From contig JAYKKI010000006.1 in assembly GCA_039881145.1 (NCBI GenBank), positions 10,610,501 to 10,674,500 on the forward strand: DNA of 64,000 nucleotides, in the 5' to 3' direction. The stretch is from Druceiella hillmani. Its lineage: Eukaryota > Arthropoda > Insecta > Lepidoptera > Hepialidae. Position 1 is the stretch's first letter; each line of letters opens with the position of its first letter. Shown here in pieces: positions 24,161-35,430 of this stretch. The translations under genes were made by a program, and so were the position numbers. The notes under the pieces are model-generated. The model was not told the DNA's origin. It ran no database searches and saw only the letters and a program-made list of their open reading frames with translations.

Positions 24161-25620
24161 CTGAAACAAATTAATTTCTATAACCCAGTTCTAATTTTTG
24201 TAATTAATCCCAATTATATACACACTCAATTATACTTTGAATCTTTGAAGTATTGGTATTAATTTAAGATCAATGTTAGGTTCAAAAAAGGAAAAGTAGT
24301 TCAGTTTAACTGCTGTAATTTATCATATTGACATTAAAAGAATCAAATCTTCTGCAAAATTTGACTAACTCAAAAAAGGAAGAGGCAGGGTTCGAAACTC
24401 CCAATTAATCTCATTTGTGTAATTAATTCCGATTATACTTTCAATCGTTGAAGTACTGATATTGATTTAAGATCATTAGATTCAAGAAAGAAAAAGTAGT
24501 AAAATACATTAAATCTTCTGCTAAATTTGACTAATTCAAAAAACGGGATTTGATACTCCAAGATTATTCTCATTTGTATATTTGATTCAGATTATATATA
24601 CTCTCAGTTATACTATCAATTGTTGAAATACTGATATTAATTTAAGATCATTAGGTTCAAGAAAGGAAAAGTAGTTCAGTTTTAACTACTGTAATTTATT
24701 ATATCGACATTAAAAAAATCAAATCTTCTGCGAAATTTGACTAACTCAAAAAAATGATTAGGATTTGAAACTCCAAATTAATCTCATTTGTGTAATTAAT
24801 ACCAATTATATACACTCTCGATTACACTTTCAATCATTAAAAGTATTGATATTAATTTAAGATCATTAGGTTCAATCAAGGAAAAGTAGTTCAGTTTAAA
24901 CTACTATTATTTATCATATCGACACTAAATAAAATCAAATCTCTTGCTAAACTTGAGTTACTTAAAAATGAAAGAGGATTTGAAACACCCAATTAATCTC
25001 ATTTGTGTAATTAATACCAATTATATACACGCTCAGTTATGCTTTCATATTAATTTAAGATCAATATTAGGTTCAAAAAGGAAAAAGTAATTCAGTTTTA
25101 ACTACCGTAATTCAACATATTAACAGGATGTCAAACAACGAATGAAAACCAAATAGGTCGATTATTACTAAAAATTAAAATTAATATCATTTGTGTAATT
25201 AATCACATTACTAAAAATTAAAATTAATATCATTTGTGTAATTAATTGCATCTCACTACAATATTAATAATTTCAGATAAATATTAAGTTCAAAAAAGTG
25301 CAAATCAGTTTTAAAATACTTTAATTTACCATATTGCATCAACATTGCTAATTTCAGATCAATGTTAGCTTCAAAAAGAGAAAGTAGTTCAGTTTTTAAA
25401 TACTGTAATCTATCGTACTGTGATTATAGCATCAATATTGGTAATTTCAGATCAATGCTAGCTTCGAAAAAGAGAAAGTAGTTCAGTTTTTAAATACTGT
25501 AATCTATCATACTGTGATTATAGCACCAATATTGATAATTTTAGATCAATATTAAGTTCGAAAAATAAAAAATATTTCAGTTTTAAAATACTATAACTTA
25601 TCATACAGTGAAAATAGCTT
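24161..25620. repeat. Degenerate tandem array, about 175-215 bp then about 90 bp units
   Basis: The marker AATTTAAGATCA recurs near 24,262, 24,465, 24,640, 24,855 and 25,053 (spacings 203, 175, 215, 198). It travels with CTCATTTGTGTAATTAAT, AGGAAAAGTAGTTCAGTTT and AAATCTTCTGC blocks. From about 25,260 the units shorten to roughly 90 bp with an AATTTCAGATCAAT marker. Units are diverged by substitutions and indels, so the array is old. No ORF. Confidence 0.75.
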
Positions 25621-25899
25621 CGAACAAATAAATTATCCATTATAATTTACATTCCATAGTTATTAACATCTTACTCACTCTTTCAGTTGTTCTGCCTTGT
25701 TATAATACATAAAAGCTTCTAAAGTGTCATCTTTACCTGAAAATAAAATACATATATTTATATTAGTAAAAAAAAATAAAAACCTATTAAGTACGACATA
25801 ACGAGAGTTCTATAAAAGATTAAACTTTTAAGGGTACAAAGTATTCCTTTTAAACTATTAATAAATGTTAATATTATTTTTCGCCGTAAATATATCAAA

Positions 25900-26295
25900 A
25901 ATAATAAGACATACAATAGTCGTTATGGTTTCCCTGTAATCTTCCAGTCAGATTTTACTAACTCTGTTTTTTTCATAATTATACTTCTGAAGTCTCGAAA
26001 AAGGGTGGGCCACACCCTCCCTTTGGGGGATTTTAGTATATATCTACGTTAAATGCCATTGAAAATTCTGAAAATATTTTTAAATCTCCTTCAAACCATA
26101 TATAAAACAAAAGGAATCTTTTTCGAATACTCAATTTGACCCTCCTAAAATTACCATATAAATATTTCATAGCCAAATTTTGAAGTTTCTACGTGTTGAT
26201 GTTTGTGGTATAATCGACTGTGACATGCAGACAGACACGTGAGTGATCTTATAAGGCTTCCATATTTTCTTTTGAAGTACGGAACCTTAAAAATT
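25900..26295 (+). repeat. Dispersed repeat, family C, copy 2
   Basis: Same block order as 4,681-5,080, ending AGTGATCTTATAAGG then TTTTGAAGTACGGAACC. A CCCTCCCTTTGGGGG palindromic stretch lies at about 26,017. Confidence 0.5.
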
Positions 26296-26404
26296 ATAAT
26301 GGAACTCCTAGTTTTAACCCAAATTACTTTAATTTCTTTATACCTGTATATAGAATACTTTTTTCATTTAAATAATTACTTATTGTCAGCTCTATCTTCA
26401 CTCA

Positions 26405-26885
26405 ACTCTGATCTGCCAACTTCAGGGAGACGTTTTGTTAAGTGGTTGACAGAAATGTTTTTTTTATTTCAAGACTTACTTTTATCGTATTTATATATTC
26501 CAGTCTACAACAATAGTTAAATTTGAATAAAATTCGTAACAACTTAATCTGTAGAAAATATTTATGATCCCAATCTTACAAAATTGGCAAATCGAAAAAC
26601 ATGCTGCTTAAATAACAATAAATAACAAAACGACATACGAGTATATTGAAAACTCTGATCTGCCAACTTCAGGGAGACGTTTTGTTAAGTGGTTGACATA
26701 AATGTTTTTTTTATTTCAAGACTTTATCGTATTTATATATTCCAGTCTACCACAATAGTTAATTTTGAATAAAATTTGTAACAACTTAAACTGTAGAAAA
26801 TATTTATGATCCCACTCTTACAAAATTTACAAATCGAAAAACATGCTGTTTAAATAATATTAAATAACAAAACGACTTATATTGA
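26405..26885. repeat. 247-bp tandem duplication
   Basis: Two adjacent copies start at ACTCTGATCTGCCAAC at 26,405 and 26,652. They are nearly identical apart from a five-base ACTTT difference and scattered substitutions. The second copy ends near 26,885. Confidence 0.85.
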
Positions 26886-27187
26886 AAAAAAAGTTAATTA
26901 CAAGCTTAAATAATTACATACCGTGGTTGAGGAAAGGGTAGCAAAATGGAATTAAGGAGGGCTAGTGATAAAGGATTACGACAGGAAAAAATGTTTCCGA
27001 CACGACGTTAATACAAGAAATTACGAGAATTAAAATCTAGACACATAATAAAAAATAATATCTTATCGAATACGGAAACAAATTAAAGCAACAAAGATAT
27101 GTTTGAAAAATATCTACATAAAATAAAGAGACAAATGATCGAAATAAGTTTTGAATTCCCCTTTTTTTTATTAAGGCGCTTTAACAC

Positions 27188-27319
27188 CATCCATCTTGCA
27201 CGACCAGCAGAGAGAGATGCCGCTGTACGAGCAACCGAGATAGGTATACCGCTTAGTCTGTCCTCTCAATTTTTTTCTCATAGCAGCGTTTCTTTCTGCT
27301 GGTCGTGCCTGATGGATCG
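27188..27319. repeat. Long inverted repeat around GCACGACCAGCAGA
   Basis: The left arm (27,188-27,225) contains CATCTTGCACGACCAGCAGA. The right arm (27,283-27,319) is its reverse complement with a handful of mismatches, including the exact 14-mer GCACGACCAGCAGA. The spacer is about 57 bases. It could be a foldback/MITE remnant or an RNA hairpin. A chance ORF overlaps it. Confidence 0.7.
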
Positions 27320-29100
27320 TTTGTAGAAAGCTTAAACAGAATAATTTGCTTTATACCGAGCATACATCAAAACTGGCCATATAAAAAGCAATGACAGTAA
27401 ACATTAACCTCTAACATTAACTTCTAAGTCTAAAGCACCGCTGCAAAATAATTACACCGGTTTTAAAATAAATACGACTTATATAGCTACTGTACGAGTA
27501 TGCATCAAGTGCGAGTAAAACTCGCGACCTGAAAGTTCCTACCGTTATATCATATTATCGTGAAGCTAGTATAGACGTTTTAAAATATACAAAAAAAAAA
27601 CGTAAATCGTAAACCAACAAAAATTTCTTGCCGCTTTGTAATTCCACATATCGTAATAAATTAATAATTTTTTTCCTTTGCTTGTCCTACGAGACCTTCC
27701 TTCTTGATGAACGGGAATCAGCCTTAGTAGTTTTATTGAATGAGCCAGTAATCAAAGTACGATATACTTGTAAGATAGTATTTTTATTGCATTGAGCTAA
27801 AAGCTATCTTTTGAACCTTAACATTTCATATTAATATATACTTGATACCTCTGTCTATTCCTGATAAAAATGATCTTTACGGACACATAAACAACAAAGT
27901 GATACTATAAAGATTCCATTTCATTCATTCTGAAGTACGGAATCGAAAAAACAAAATTAAATCAAATAATTTTATAAATATTATATTTCTGGTAAAAAAA
28001 CATACAGACTAACATTGTTTAATTATAAAATTTCGAAGTAATCAAAAATTAAATAGCAAAGTGACAATTTCAAAGTATAACATAAAAAGTTGAAAGGCAG
28101 AGGTTGAAAGTTAAAACTGAAATACGAAAATAACATATTTTACCAATCTTTCAACCTTCAATCTTTTACAGTACACCTAAATATCGTTTCTACATTATCA
28201 AAGCAACCATGGATAAAAAAATAAACTCTAGACTTTCCAAATACAAATACAAAAACTATACAATAAACGGAAGACACCCGGCCGGTTGCAGAGCATCTAC
28301 GGTCATGAGAGCCTATCTCGCGGACCCATTGTCAAAAGCGCGTAACGGTAGTCGCGCGAGGTTCTACAGTCACACGAAGAATACACAGATATATAAAATT
28401 GGCGCTGAACAGACGAAGTTAATAACCACTTTTGTGGATCAGTTTGTAAGAAACATATGCCTCGTAGAAGACTAACTGAAGTGGGAGAAACGGAAAGAAA
28501 CAAACACACAACATTCAGATGGTGTGCCTACATTGTAGTGCAGATTGTGACTCTTCTTGGTATTATAGTCACGTCTGATTATTAAATATTCATAAAGCCT
28601 GAAAACAGTGTTTTCTCACCGTCAATTTAAACTTTTATGTATATAAAAAAAAACCCTTCGTAACAAAACTTTTCCTAGCAAGGAAAAGTTTAAAGATTTG
28701 AATCAATTTCTTTGCCAAATCCATGCATAATTATTGTATGTATTCTAAATAAGATAAATTAATAGTATAAATTTCGTTATACGTGAAAGCTATTATAAAT
28801 TAATACAAAGACAACAATCTTTCTTAAAACATTATTTTGGCTAAGAATATGTTATACAAGGTCACTAAGGTCAAAATCCGATTTCTAAGTATTAACCACA
28901 CTACAGATACTTTCACAATAACTTTTATAAACTACCATTTTAAATCATTCACGAAGTTAAAACCGACTCCATATTTTTGTTTACAGTTAAATCGCTTGCT
29001 TTTTTTGTTGCATGTAATTACACCAAAGTGAAACAAACATCGACCAAAAGAAACCGATCGAAAAATCAATAAAAACTATACTAAATTCACACTACTTTTG
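27320..29100. other. AT-rich noncoding DNA
   Basis: No gene recognised. An 88-codon plus-strand ORF at 28,209-28,475 sits in slightly GC-richer sequence but has no known family. A perfect 10-bp stem (AAACTTTTCC / GGAAAAGTTT) lies near 28,667-28,692. Confidence 0.45.
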
Positions 29101-29176
29101 GTTATTCCTTTCGGATATTTTCACCAGTTGCCAGTGTCATTTAGTACTAATAAAGCCGCCACTTTTTTCAGCCGAT

Positions 29177-29256
29177 TTCTGGAATGTTATAGAAAATTGT
29201 CGAAAAACTTTCATAGGCAATATAAAAAGGGCGGTGTCTGATCTTTCGTTCAGTTA
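29177..29256 (+). promoter_or_regulatory. Heat-shock-type core promoter (HSE, TATA, initiator)
   Basis: Six alternating pentamer half-sites at exact 5-bp spacing run from 29,177 to 29,204: TTC, GAA, TTA, GAA, TTG, GAA. Four are perfect and two have one mismatch. This is the array that heat-shock factor trimers bind. A TATAAAAAG box follows at 29,221. An arthropod initiator TCAGTT lies at 29,250, putting the +1 A at 29,252, 31 bases below the first T of the TATA box, the canonical distance. All three signals agree on the plus strand. No ORF of useful length follows within about 1.5 kb, so the transcript is noncoding, spliced from a 5-prime UTR exon, or the promoter is orphaned. Confidence 0.6.
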
Positions 29257-29309
29257 GCGGGGTGAATAAAATCTATAAATTTCCCAAAGGGAACTTAGAA
29301 TGCTCTAGC

Positions 29310-29327
29310 TTCGTGAATTTTCTTGAA
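29310..29327. promoter_or_regulatory. Second heat-shock element, perfect four-unit
   Basis: TTCGTGAATTTTCTTGAA is a perfect TTCnnGAAnnTTCnnGAA array, centred about 65 bp downstream of the predicted start site. Another TATAAAGG lies at about 29,366, followed by TTC/GAA half-sites at 29,373-29,392 with less regular spacing. Clustering of two strong HSEs within 150 bp is hard to attribute to chance. Confidence 0.6.
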
Positions 29328-29399
29328 AAGCGAGGGAAGCAACGTGTAATATATTTACAACGCTGTATAAAGGTTCAAAGATTCGAAGGAGAAAGGTTT

Positions 29400-30274
29400 T
29401 GATCTCTTCTATAGTCCTAACCTGGAAATTAAAAAAAAAATTAAAGCCTTATTGAAACATATCCTAAGTTAAGTTCACATTGTCTAGCAGAGCTACTCTC
29501 AAGCTCTCATACTACAATAGAATAACAACTTCACGCTTTTGAGATGAAGTGGAAACATTCTCTTTGACTCCCACATGAGCTTACGCGCCCTTCAACTTCA
29601 AAAGGGGGCATAACCCCAAATAGAAAAACTACCTCACCTAAGTAAACTGAGGTACCCACCCACCGTACTCTCCAGATCTCATCCTCATACTGTTATCTAA
29701 TTCGCTCGCTGACTAATTATTTACGAAATAAATCGAAAGTTGAATGTACAGACAACTTTAAGGTACGATTCTTAAGAATTGTACAAGGAAATAATTTTAC
29801 CTCTGCATAAACGCTGGCGACAAGTTATAGATAAAGACGGTGCTTATATAATTGAAGACCGATTTTATTAATTACGTGCAACAAATAAATTAATTACAAA
29901 CAATGAAATCACTTAGTGAACTAAGATGACTGGTTTCTTAATTGTCAACATAATATTACATAAAATAGTTAGAGGATAGGTTGATTTTGTACATTAAACA
30001 TTTTAAGAAAATCAAAACCAATTTGAAACCGAGAATAAAGAGTAGAAAGCAATACTACTTTTTATGAAAGTGTCATTCTGTCAGTTTGCAAGGCCATCAC
30101 ATAAAATCTACTGAACCGATTTAAATGAGACTTTTCGAAGAATGATGCTTGGGTTTCAGATTAATGAATTTAGGCTTCTGTTTGTGCCGATCGAACATTC
30201 CCTATGGTATTTGAAATTCAACTTTTGACGCTCGTGATGTAAAATCTTAGTGCACAGGCATTAGAAAAATGAGA
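29400..30274. other. Noncoding DNA downstream of the heat-shock-type promoter
   Basis: No ORF on the plus strand that could be a heat-shock protein. About 30,060-30,240 resembles dispersed-repeat sequence (CATCACATAAAATCTACTGAACCGATTT-type phrase). Confidence 0.45.
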
Positions 30275-30385
30275 CCCAGGTCATCGTAAAGAACTTAAAG
30301 AAAGTAGAAGTAATACTACATCACGTAGTATAATTTAATTGCGAATAATGAATTTTTACAAAATTAACGCCAAATATATTTATTA
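30275..30385 (-). repeat. Dispersed repeat, family B, copy 1
   Basis: Reverse complement of part of 44,425-44,595: blocks AAAGAACTTAAAGAAAGTAGAA, TAATACTACATCACGTAGT and AATTAACGCCAAATATATT. Confidence 0.65.
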
Positions 30386-30980
30386 CTGGAGAAAAACTCC
30401 AGTAAAAGAATCTATGCGAGTAAAGCTAACAAGAAAAGCTTAGCGTTTGCTATACTCATTTAAAGATAACAAAATGAATATTATTTAAACGTATTTATTT
30501 TTTGACAATTATCTTTTGACAGATAATTGTAGAATAATAGAAATTCTATAGCTTAAAAGGTAATAAAGTGAAAAGAATTATCAATATATTATGTGTTGGC
30601 CAAGTTCTGAACTAAAAATACAGCAAAATATGAATACTAGGTTTTACAAATACCCAAAATAATAAAAAAATAATCAAAATGCCTATTTCTAAATGAACTG
30701 ATGGATAAAGATAACTCCTCTTGAGCGTTCCTAATGCAAGTCTAAGTGCGTCAAATCACACAATCCCTTCAAAGACTTTTGAGAAAGGCAGCTTTATTTT
30801 TAGGGGAAAATTTTTTTGCGCACGGCAGACAAGTCTCTAAAAACAAACAATGCGTCCCGATCGTTTACCTCACTCAGCCCCCCAATTATTGTTCGCCAAA
30901 CCTCATATTCTCACCTCATATACATTTTAAGAAGTTACACATTTTCTGCCTATATGATTACTTTTTTAAATAATTCTACA
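30386..30980. other. AT-rich noncoding DNA
   Basis: A 75-codon and an overlapping 115-codon ORF (30,746-31,163) are unrecognised. The second runs into a dispersed repeat. Confidence 0.45.
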
Positions 30981-31160
30981 CTAGCTGACCCGTGCGAAGT
31001 CTTCGCACTATATCGCCATCTAGCGTGTTCCAAGTATACAATTTGGCTAAGATATTTGATGTGTCGCCCACAGATGGCGCTCATACCAATTGTTATAAAA
31101 ATTAATTTTTTCATTAACAAAAATATTTTTTTCGAATTTTTTTATATTTTTCGCCCAAAG
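30981..31160 (+). repeat. Dispersed repeat beginning CTAGCTGACCCGTGCG
   Basis: The start carries a perfect hairpin TGCGAAG-T-CTTCGCA. The same hairpin and its TGACCCG neighbour occur in reverse orientation at 33,893-33,914. Two CTCF-like motifs (31,014 and 31,072) lie inside. Such CTAGCTGACCCG starts are common in lepidopteran interspersed repeats. Confidence 0.5.
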
Positions 31161-31784
31161 TAGAAAACATAAGCTTTAAGTGGGTATTTTTTTATATTTT
31201 TTGGTGCAGTAGTTAAAGAGATCGAGCCGCTCGACCAAAAAACACCTTTTAGAAATAATATATTTAGATATTTTCGTCCTGAGCGACTTGCCGCCAGCGG
31301 CGCACGGTGGTCTCGCGCGGGTTACGGTTCACGCGATACGGTATCGCGCCGCGCCGCTACAACGCTCTGTGCGTTCGCAATTACACTTTAATTGTCGAGC
31401 TTGAACTCGACTTCTTTATCTCAACTATTTTCTATTATATTCCACATAGTCTGGCCGTCAGCGACCCAACTCAAGTAGACAGCGATACGTTCAACGACCA
31501 TCTATCAAAATATTTCCTGTATGAAACATATACAAACGTCTGCATCGAGACTGCAATAATATATACGTAGAGTTCATATAAATGGTGATCATTAAAACGC
31601 CTCATAGCGTTGCGGTATGAGTAACAAAGTAGCGTACTAAATCGATCGGCTTTGACACGTTTCCCTCGCTTACAAATGTTGCATCTTTTAACGTTGCAAT
31701 TGTTTATTGGGGACGTTTTGCACGATTGAATAATCATATTACATGGGCATTTCTAGCCGTGTTGAGAACTTGAAACTTGGCATT
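31161..31784. other. Noncoding DNA with GC-rich core
   Basis: About 31,265-31,380 is GC-rich with the palindrome GCGATACGGTATCGC. An 87-codon plus-strand ORF (31,307-31,570) and an opposed 88-codon ORF overlap; neither is recognised. Confidence 0.4.
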
Positions 31785-31788
31785 TTAA

Positions 31789-32432
31789 CCGTTTGAGTGC
31801 CGACGAGCGCCATACTAACTAAATTTGCCATGAGCGCGATGGCGCTCACGAAATCAGTTGCAGTTTAGCGCGCGGTAGGGGAGATCGCTCGCACGCATCG
31901 CTATTTTTTTATCTTTCTGCGTGTTACATAAAGTTCAAATTATAATATTATTAGTAATTACAATATAAAAAGGATCCAGGAAAAGAAAAATTGTAACCCA
32001 TAATGTTGGAATACGAAAATAATTCGAGTGAAAATGATCGTTTTTCAAGTTGTGAAGAAAGCGATAGTGGGAGTGACATTGTGGTGCGCTCACAATTTGG
32101 TGTAATGCAAATTTTGAGTGATAGTGATAATAGTGACGATATCAATTATTTTGCAGATACGGAGGATGTACCGGACTGCGAAAATACGATGTGACCTCGA
32201 TTTCAGTTTTTGTTATAATTTTTGTTCACAATATATATTTCCATAATTTTCTTTGTATTTTATTATCCTTGTACAACTTCTTATTAAGAAAACACCGAAA
32301 AAATTATTAAAATTGGATAATTTTTGGAAAAGATAGTTTTTTTTCGAGACAAGGGTAAATGACATCAAAAACAAAAGATTTCTTTGGCACTTATTAAGTA
32401 TATATGAGCAAAAAACCATGGCACTAAAACGG
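31789..32432 (+). mobile_element. piggyBac-type deletion derivative (644 bp, TTAA flanked)
   Basis: TTAA flanks both ends (31,785-31,788 and 32,433-32,436), the target duplication diagnostic of the piggyBac superfamily. The terminal inverted repeats read CCGTTTGAGTGCC and CCGTTTTAGTGCC, 12 of 13 identical. A subterminal palindrome, TGAGCGC-GATG-GCGCTCA, lies at about 31,833-31,850. The interior keeps only the start of a transposase-like reading frame. The whole catalytic and C-terminal cysteine-rich part is absent, so it can move only with help from another copy. Confidence 0.75.
32003..32194 (+). pseudogene. N-terminal remnant of piggyBac-like transposase
   Basis: A 63-codon ORF inside the TTAA-flanked element. 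It is highly acidic and serine-rich (NNSSEND, EESDSGSD, LSDSDNSDD), as are the disordered N-termini of piggyBac transposases. It stops at a TGA at 32,192-32,194. None of the DDD catalytic residues are present. The ATG at 32,003 is the only plausible start. It is probably nonfunctional, although a short transcript is possible. Confidence 0.55.
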
Positions 32433-32436
32433 TTAA

Positions 32437-33700
32437 TAGAACATCAGTTGTAAAAACTTGAGAAAGTCTTGAAAGTACATAAATAAACCTTTATTTTGTC
32501 GCTTCTCTTATCAAGTCACTTGCACAATAGTAAAGTGCTAGAATCTTAACTTGGAACACTGGGTTGAAATCTCGAAATGAACCTTTTTATTTCAGACTAA
32601 AATATAATCAAAAAAGTCCTTTAAGTTTAAGGTAAATATTGGTAAGAAAAACAATCGATATTTTCCTTTAAAACTATTCAAGAAATGAGTACATTTATCT
32701 TTAACCGCCATCTATAACATTTCCAACGTTCACCGTTAACAATCGGACTTGCAAAATCTATAATATATGGCAAATTATGTACTTGAATTAATCTAATAAT
32801 AACCTTTTATCACTAGAAATCTAAGCACGTCCGTTTAAATAGTCAATAAAAAAATAACCAGATGGCGCTAGTAGTAGAATCACACGGCGAAAAGAAAACC
32901 AACAGAAACAGTATAATATCAGCCGCGCGTTTTTACGTAAAGTTCTAACCTACGTTCTATGCAGCATCTCATTCGATGGAAATTCATATAATTCCACTTG
33001 TATTTCTTCATATATTTGATTTTAAAAATATATATATTCAAATATATAGTATAGCATCAAATTTTAAGGGTTTTAAGGATGCACATCTAGCATACAATTC
33101 ACGACAGGAAATATTCTCTGTTTCAGATGCTATGAAATTAGTGCGCTGTTTCTGTGAACCTATGTAATGCGAATTTATAGTATTTGAAGACAGAAGGGAG
33201 AGTCCGCTAGATGTGTATAGACCCTTAATTCTTCCATCATTACAATTTCAAGAAAATCCAACCACACTTCAGTAAAACTTGAATAAATACACAAATCAAG
33301 TTCCCGTAAATGCTCATTACATATTCTCTTTACATCCTAAAGCTTTTTTAACTTTCAGAATCTTCTTCATTGTTATTATGTAAATTAAGTTTTAAAATAA
33401 AACAACTTTTGAAGACAAAAGGATTACTTAACATAAATATTTCAATTTATAATATATTTCGCATTTTTTCTGCATTAACATTTAACTTTTACTCATATTA
33501 AATTCGACAACTCGTAACAAACCAAAGTTTATATACGATCATATATATTAATACGCTAAGGTTTTAAGATGTTAGACTCCCTTATTAGAAAAAACCTCAC
33601 ACCTAATCCACATAAATTATATATCATTTTATAGATAATTGCTTGCTCTACCGGCATCCACAACTAAAAAATTTATTATTGCTATTGTTTTTGCAAATTA
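32437..33700. other. AT-rich noncoding DNA with CTCF-like motifs
   Basis: AGATGGCGCT at 32,860-32,869, with a weaker CCGCCATCTA near 32,706. A 63-codon ORF (32,976-33,167) is unrecognised. Confidence 0.45.
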
Positions 33701-33719
33701 ATTAATTATTAAAATGATA

Positions 33720-33918
33720 TACACAAAACAGCAATGCTGCCATCTAACGGCTCAACGTCAATATGATTGACGGTCGGTAAAATTTTTCTTTAATTTCAAA
33801 TCCACTCACGTATAAATAAAGTGGCGCTTTAGCTCAATGCTTTTGATACATGCGCCTCTATATGTCAATTTTATTAAAATAGAATAAATAATGCGAAGAC
33901 TTCGCACGGGTCACGGTA
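33720..33918 (-). repeat. Dispersed repeat ending in TGACCCG hairpin motif
   Basis: Contains the reverse complement of the 22-base block at 30,986-31,007, including TGCGAAGTCTTCGCA. A perfect CGTCAAT-ATG-ATTGACG stem lies near 33,758. The interior differs from the copy at 30,981, so only the terminus is shared. Confidence 0.4.
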
Positions 33919-34640
33919 GTCTATTAATAATAATACAAATATTTATATTTCTTTGGTTCATATTATACTTTCATAGTAGAAAAAAAAGCCTACGACTATA
34001 AACTATTGACTGAACTTTGGCTGTCCAGTTATTAACTTATGACGTTCCAAATGAGGTAGGTGTAACACCACCTCATTTAAAGTATTTTGAATTATAGATT
34101 TTATTAGGTTTGACTCTAATTAAATGATATAAAAATTGTTTACCTATCAAATCAGTGTCACCAGAGAGGTGTGTACTTAATTTTTAAATTGAAATGTTCA
34201 GTGTTCCCCTTGATTACGAAGAAACCTTTGCTACGGTTGGATATTGAAAGCAAACTGGGCAAATGAATGATTACATATTTACATATATGGAAGAAAAACA
34301 TATTTTAGGTTATTCCCAGAGAGCAATACACAATTTGATAATTAGCCCATACATTAAATGCACAAAAAAGTCCGTAACAGATTGTGTGCAGGCACACATA
34401 TTGAAGTCATTTAGTTAACCCAACTAACTCAAGTATTTTAGAAAATATAGTTCGTAGGAGGCAATATGTTTTCATCACGTTCATACTGGAAGTGCAAAAA
34501 CACAACCGTGTACTTGAATTACGTCTACTTACGTTTTCTTTGAATGGCGATATAGATAGATGCCTTTAGTTACCCAGATCATCCAGACATGCATATTTTC
34601 GCATATTTTGTAAACTCAAAATCTATTTGATGGCAAGAAA
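33919..34640. other. AT-rich noncoding DNA
   Basis: Nothing recognised. Confidence 0.5.
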
Positions 34641-34815
34641 CACGTTTTCGCTTTTATTATACTAGATATAAACAGGGTTCTCACACGTTTTCGCTTTTAT
34701 TATACTGGATATAAAGAGGGTTCTCAGACGTTTTCGCTTTTATTATACTAGATATAAACAGGGTTCTCACACGTTTTCGCTTTTATTATACTAGATATAA
34801 ACAGGGTTCTCACCC
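34641..34815. repeat. 43-bp tandem repeat, four copies
   Basis: Units beginning CACGTTTTCGCTTTTATTAT start at 34,641, 34,684, 34,727 and 34,770, an exact 43-bp period with one or two substitutions per unit. Confidence 0.9.
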
Positions 34816-35317
34816 TGTTTGACGTTTTATATTCCATTAGTGGACACTGTATTATCAATTTTATCTATTTTCACATGTATTTTTCATCATCATTTTCACA
34901 TATATATCTAAATTTGTTTCAATGAAATGACAAGATAAAAGAAAATCCTAATTAAAAGAAATGAACGTATCGTCATTCAAGGCTAAAAGTGTGTCCATTG
35001 AACATAGTTCAGTTGTCATTGAAAACGTTCTTTTTCACTCACTTCCATAGATAATATCCGGTACTAACACTCCATTACGTACCTACGATCGTGTTTTGCC
35101 GAAATCCGCTTACTATTCGCTACAATTCTCTATAGCCCCCTTTCATTAAGCTCACTACAGTTATTCAAAATTCTAGATATTGCTCTCTCACTCTTTCTCT
35201 CTTGAAGTTGCTTACTCTTTCATTTAACCTTGTTTTTATGCAACGGCTTCTCTGACTTGACTCTGAACCAAGGCTGGTACACATGAGCGTAATTACTAAA
35301 GTAATTTTGCAGCTGAA

Positions 35318-35430
35318 ACTATTCTCATTTTCCAGCAATAACTATTCTCATTTTCCAACAATAACTATTCTCATTTTCCAACAATAACTATTCTCTTTTC
35401 TCCAGCAATAACTATTCTCATTTTCCAACG
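35318..35430. repeat. 23-bp tandem repeat, five copies
   Basis: ACTATTCTCATTTTCCA-CAATA units start at 35,318, 35,341, 35,364, 35,387 and 35,411. Confidence 0.85.

Noticed and set aside
29366..29373. TATAAAGG as the main promoter TATA box of the heat-shock region
   Set aside because: No initiator lies about 30 bases below it, whereas the TATAAAAAG at 29,221 has one at the exact distance.
30746..31163. 115-codon ORF as a gene
   Set aside because: It runs into the CTAGCTGACCC dispersed repeat and ends in an AT-rich run. No homology recognised.
31789..32432. Full-length autonomous piggyBac
   Set aside because: Only 644 bp between TTAA sites and no catalytic DDD region.
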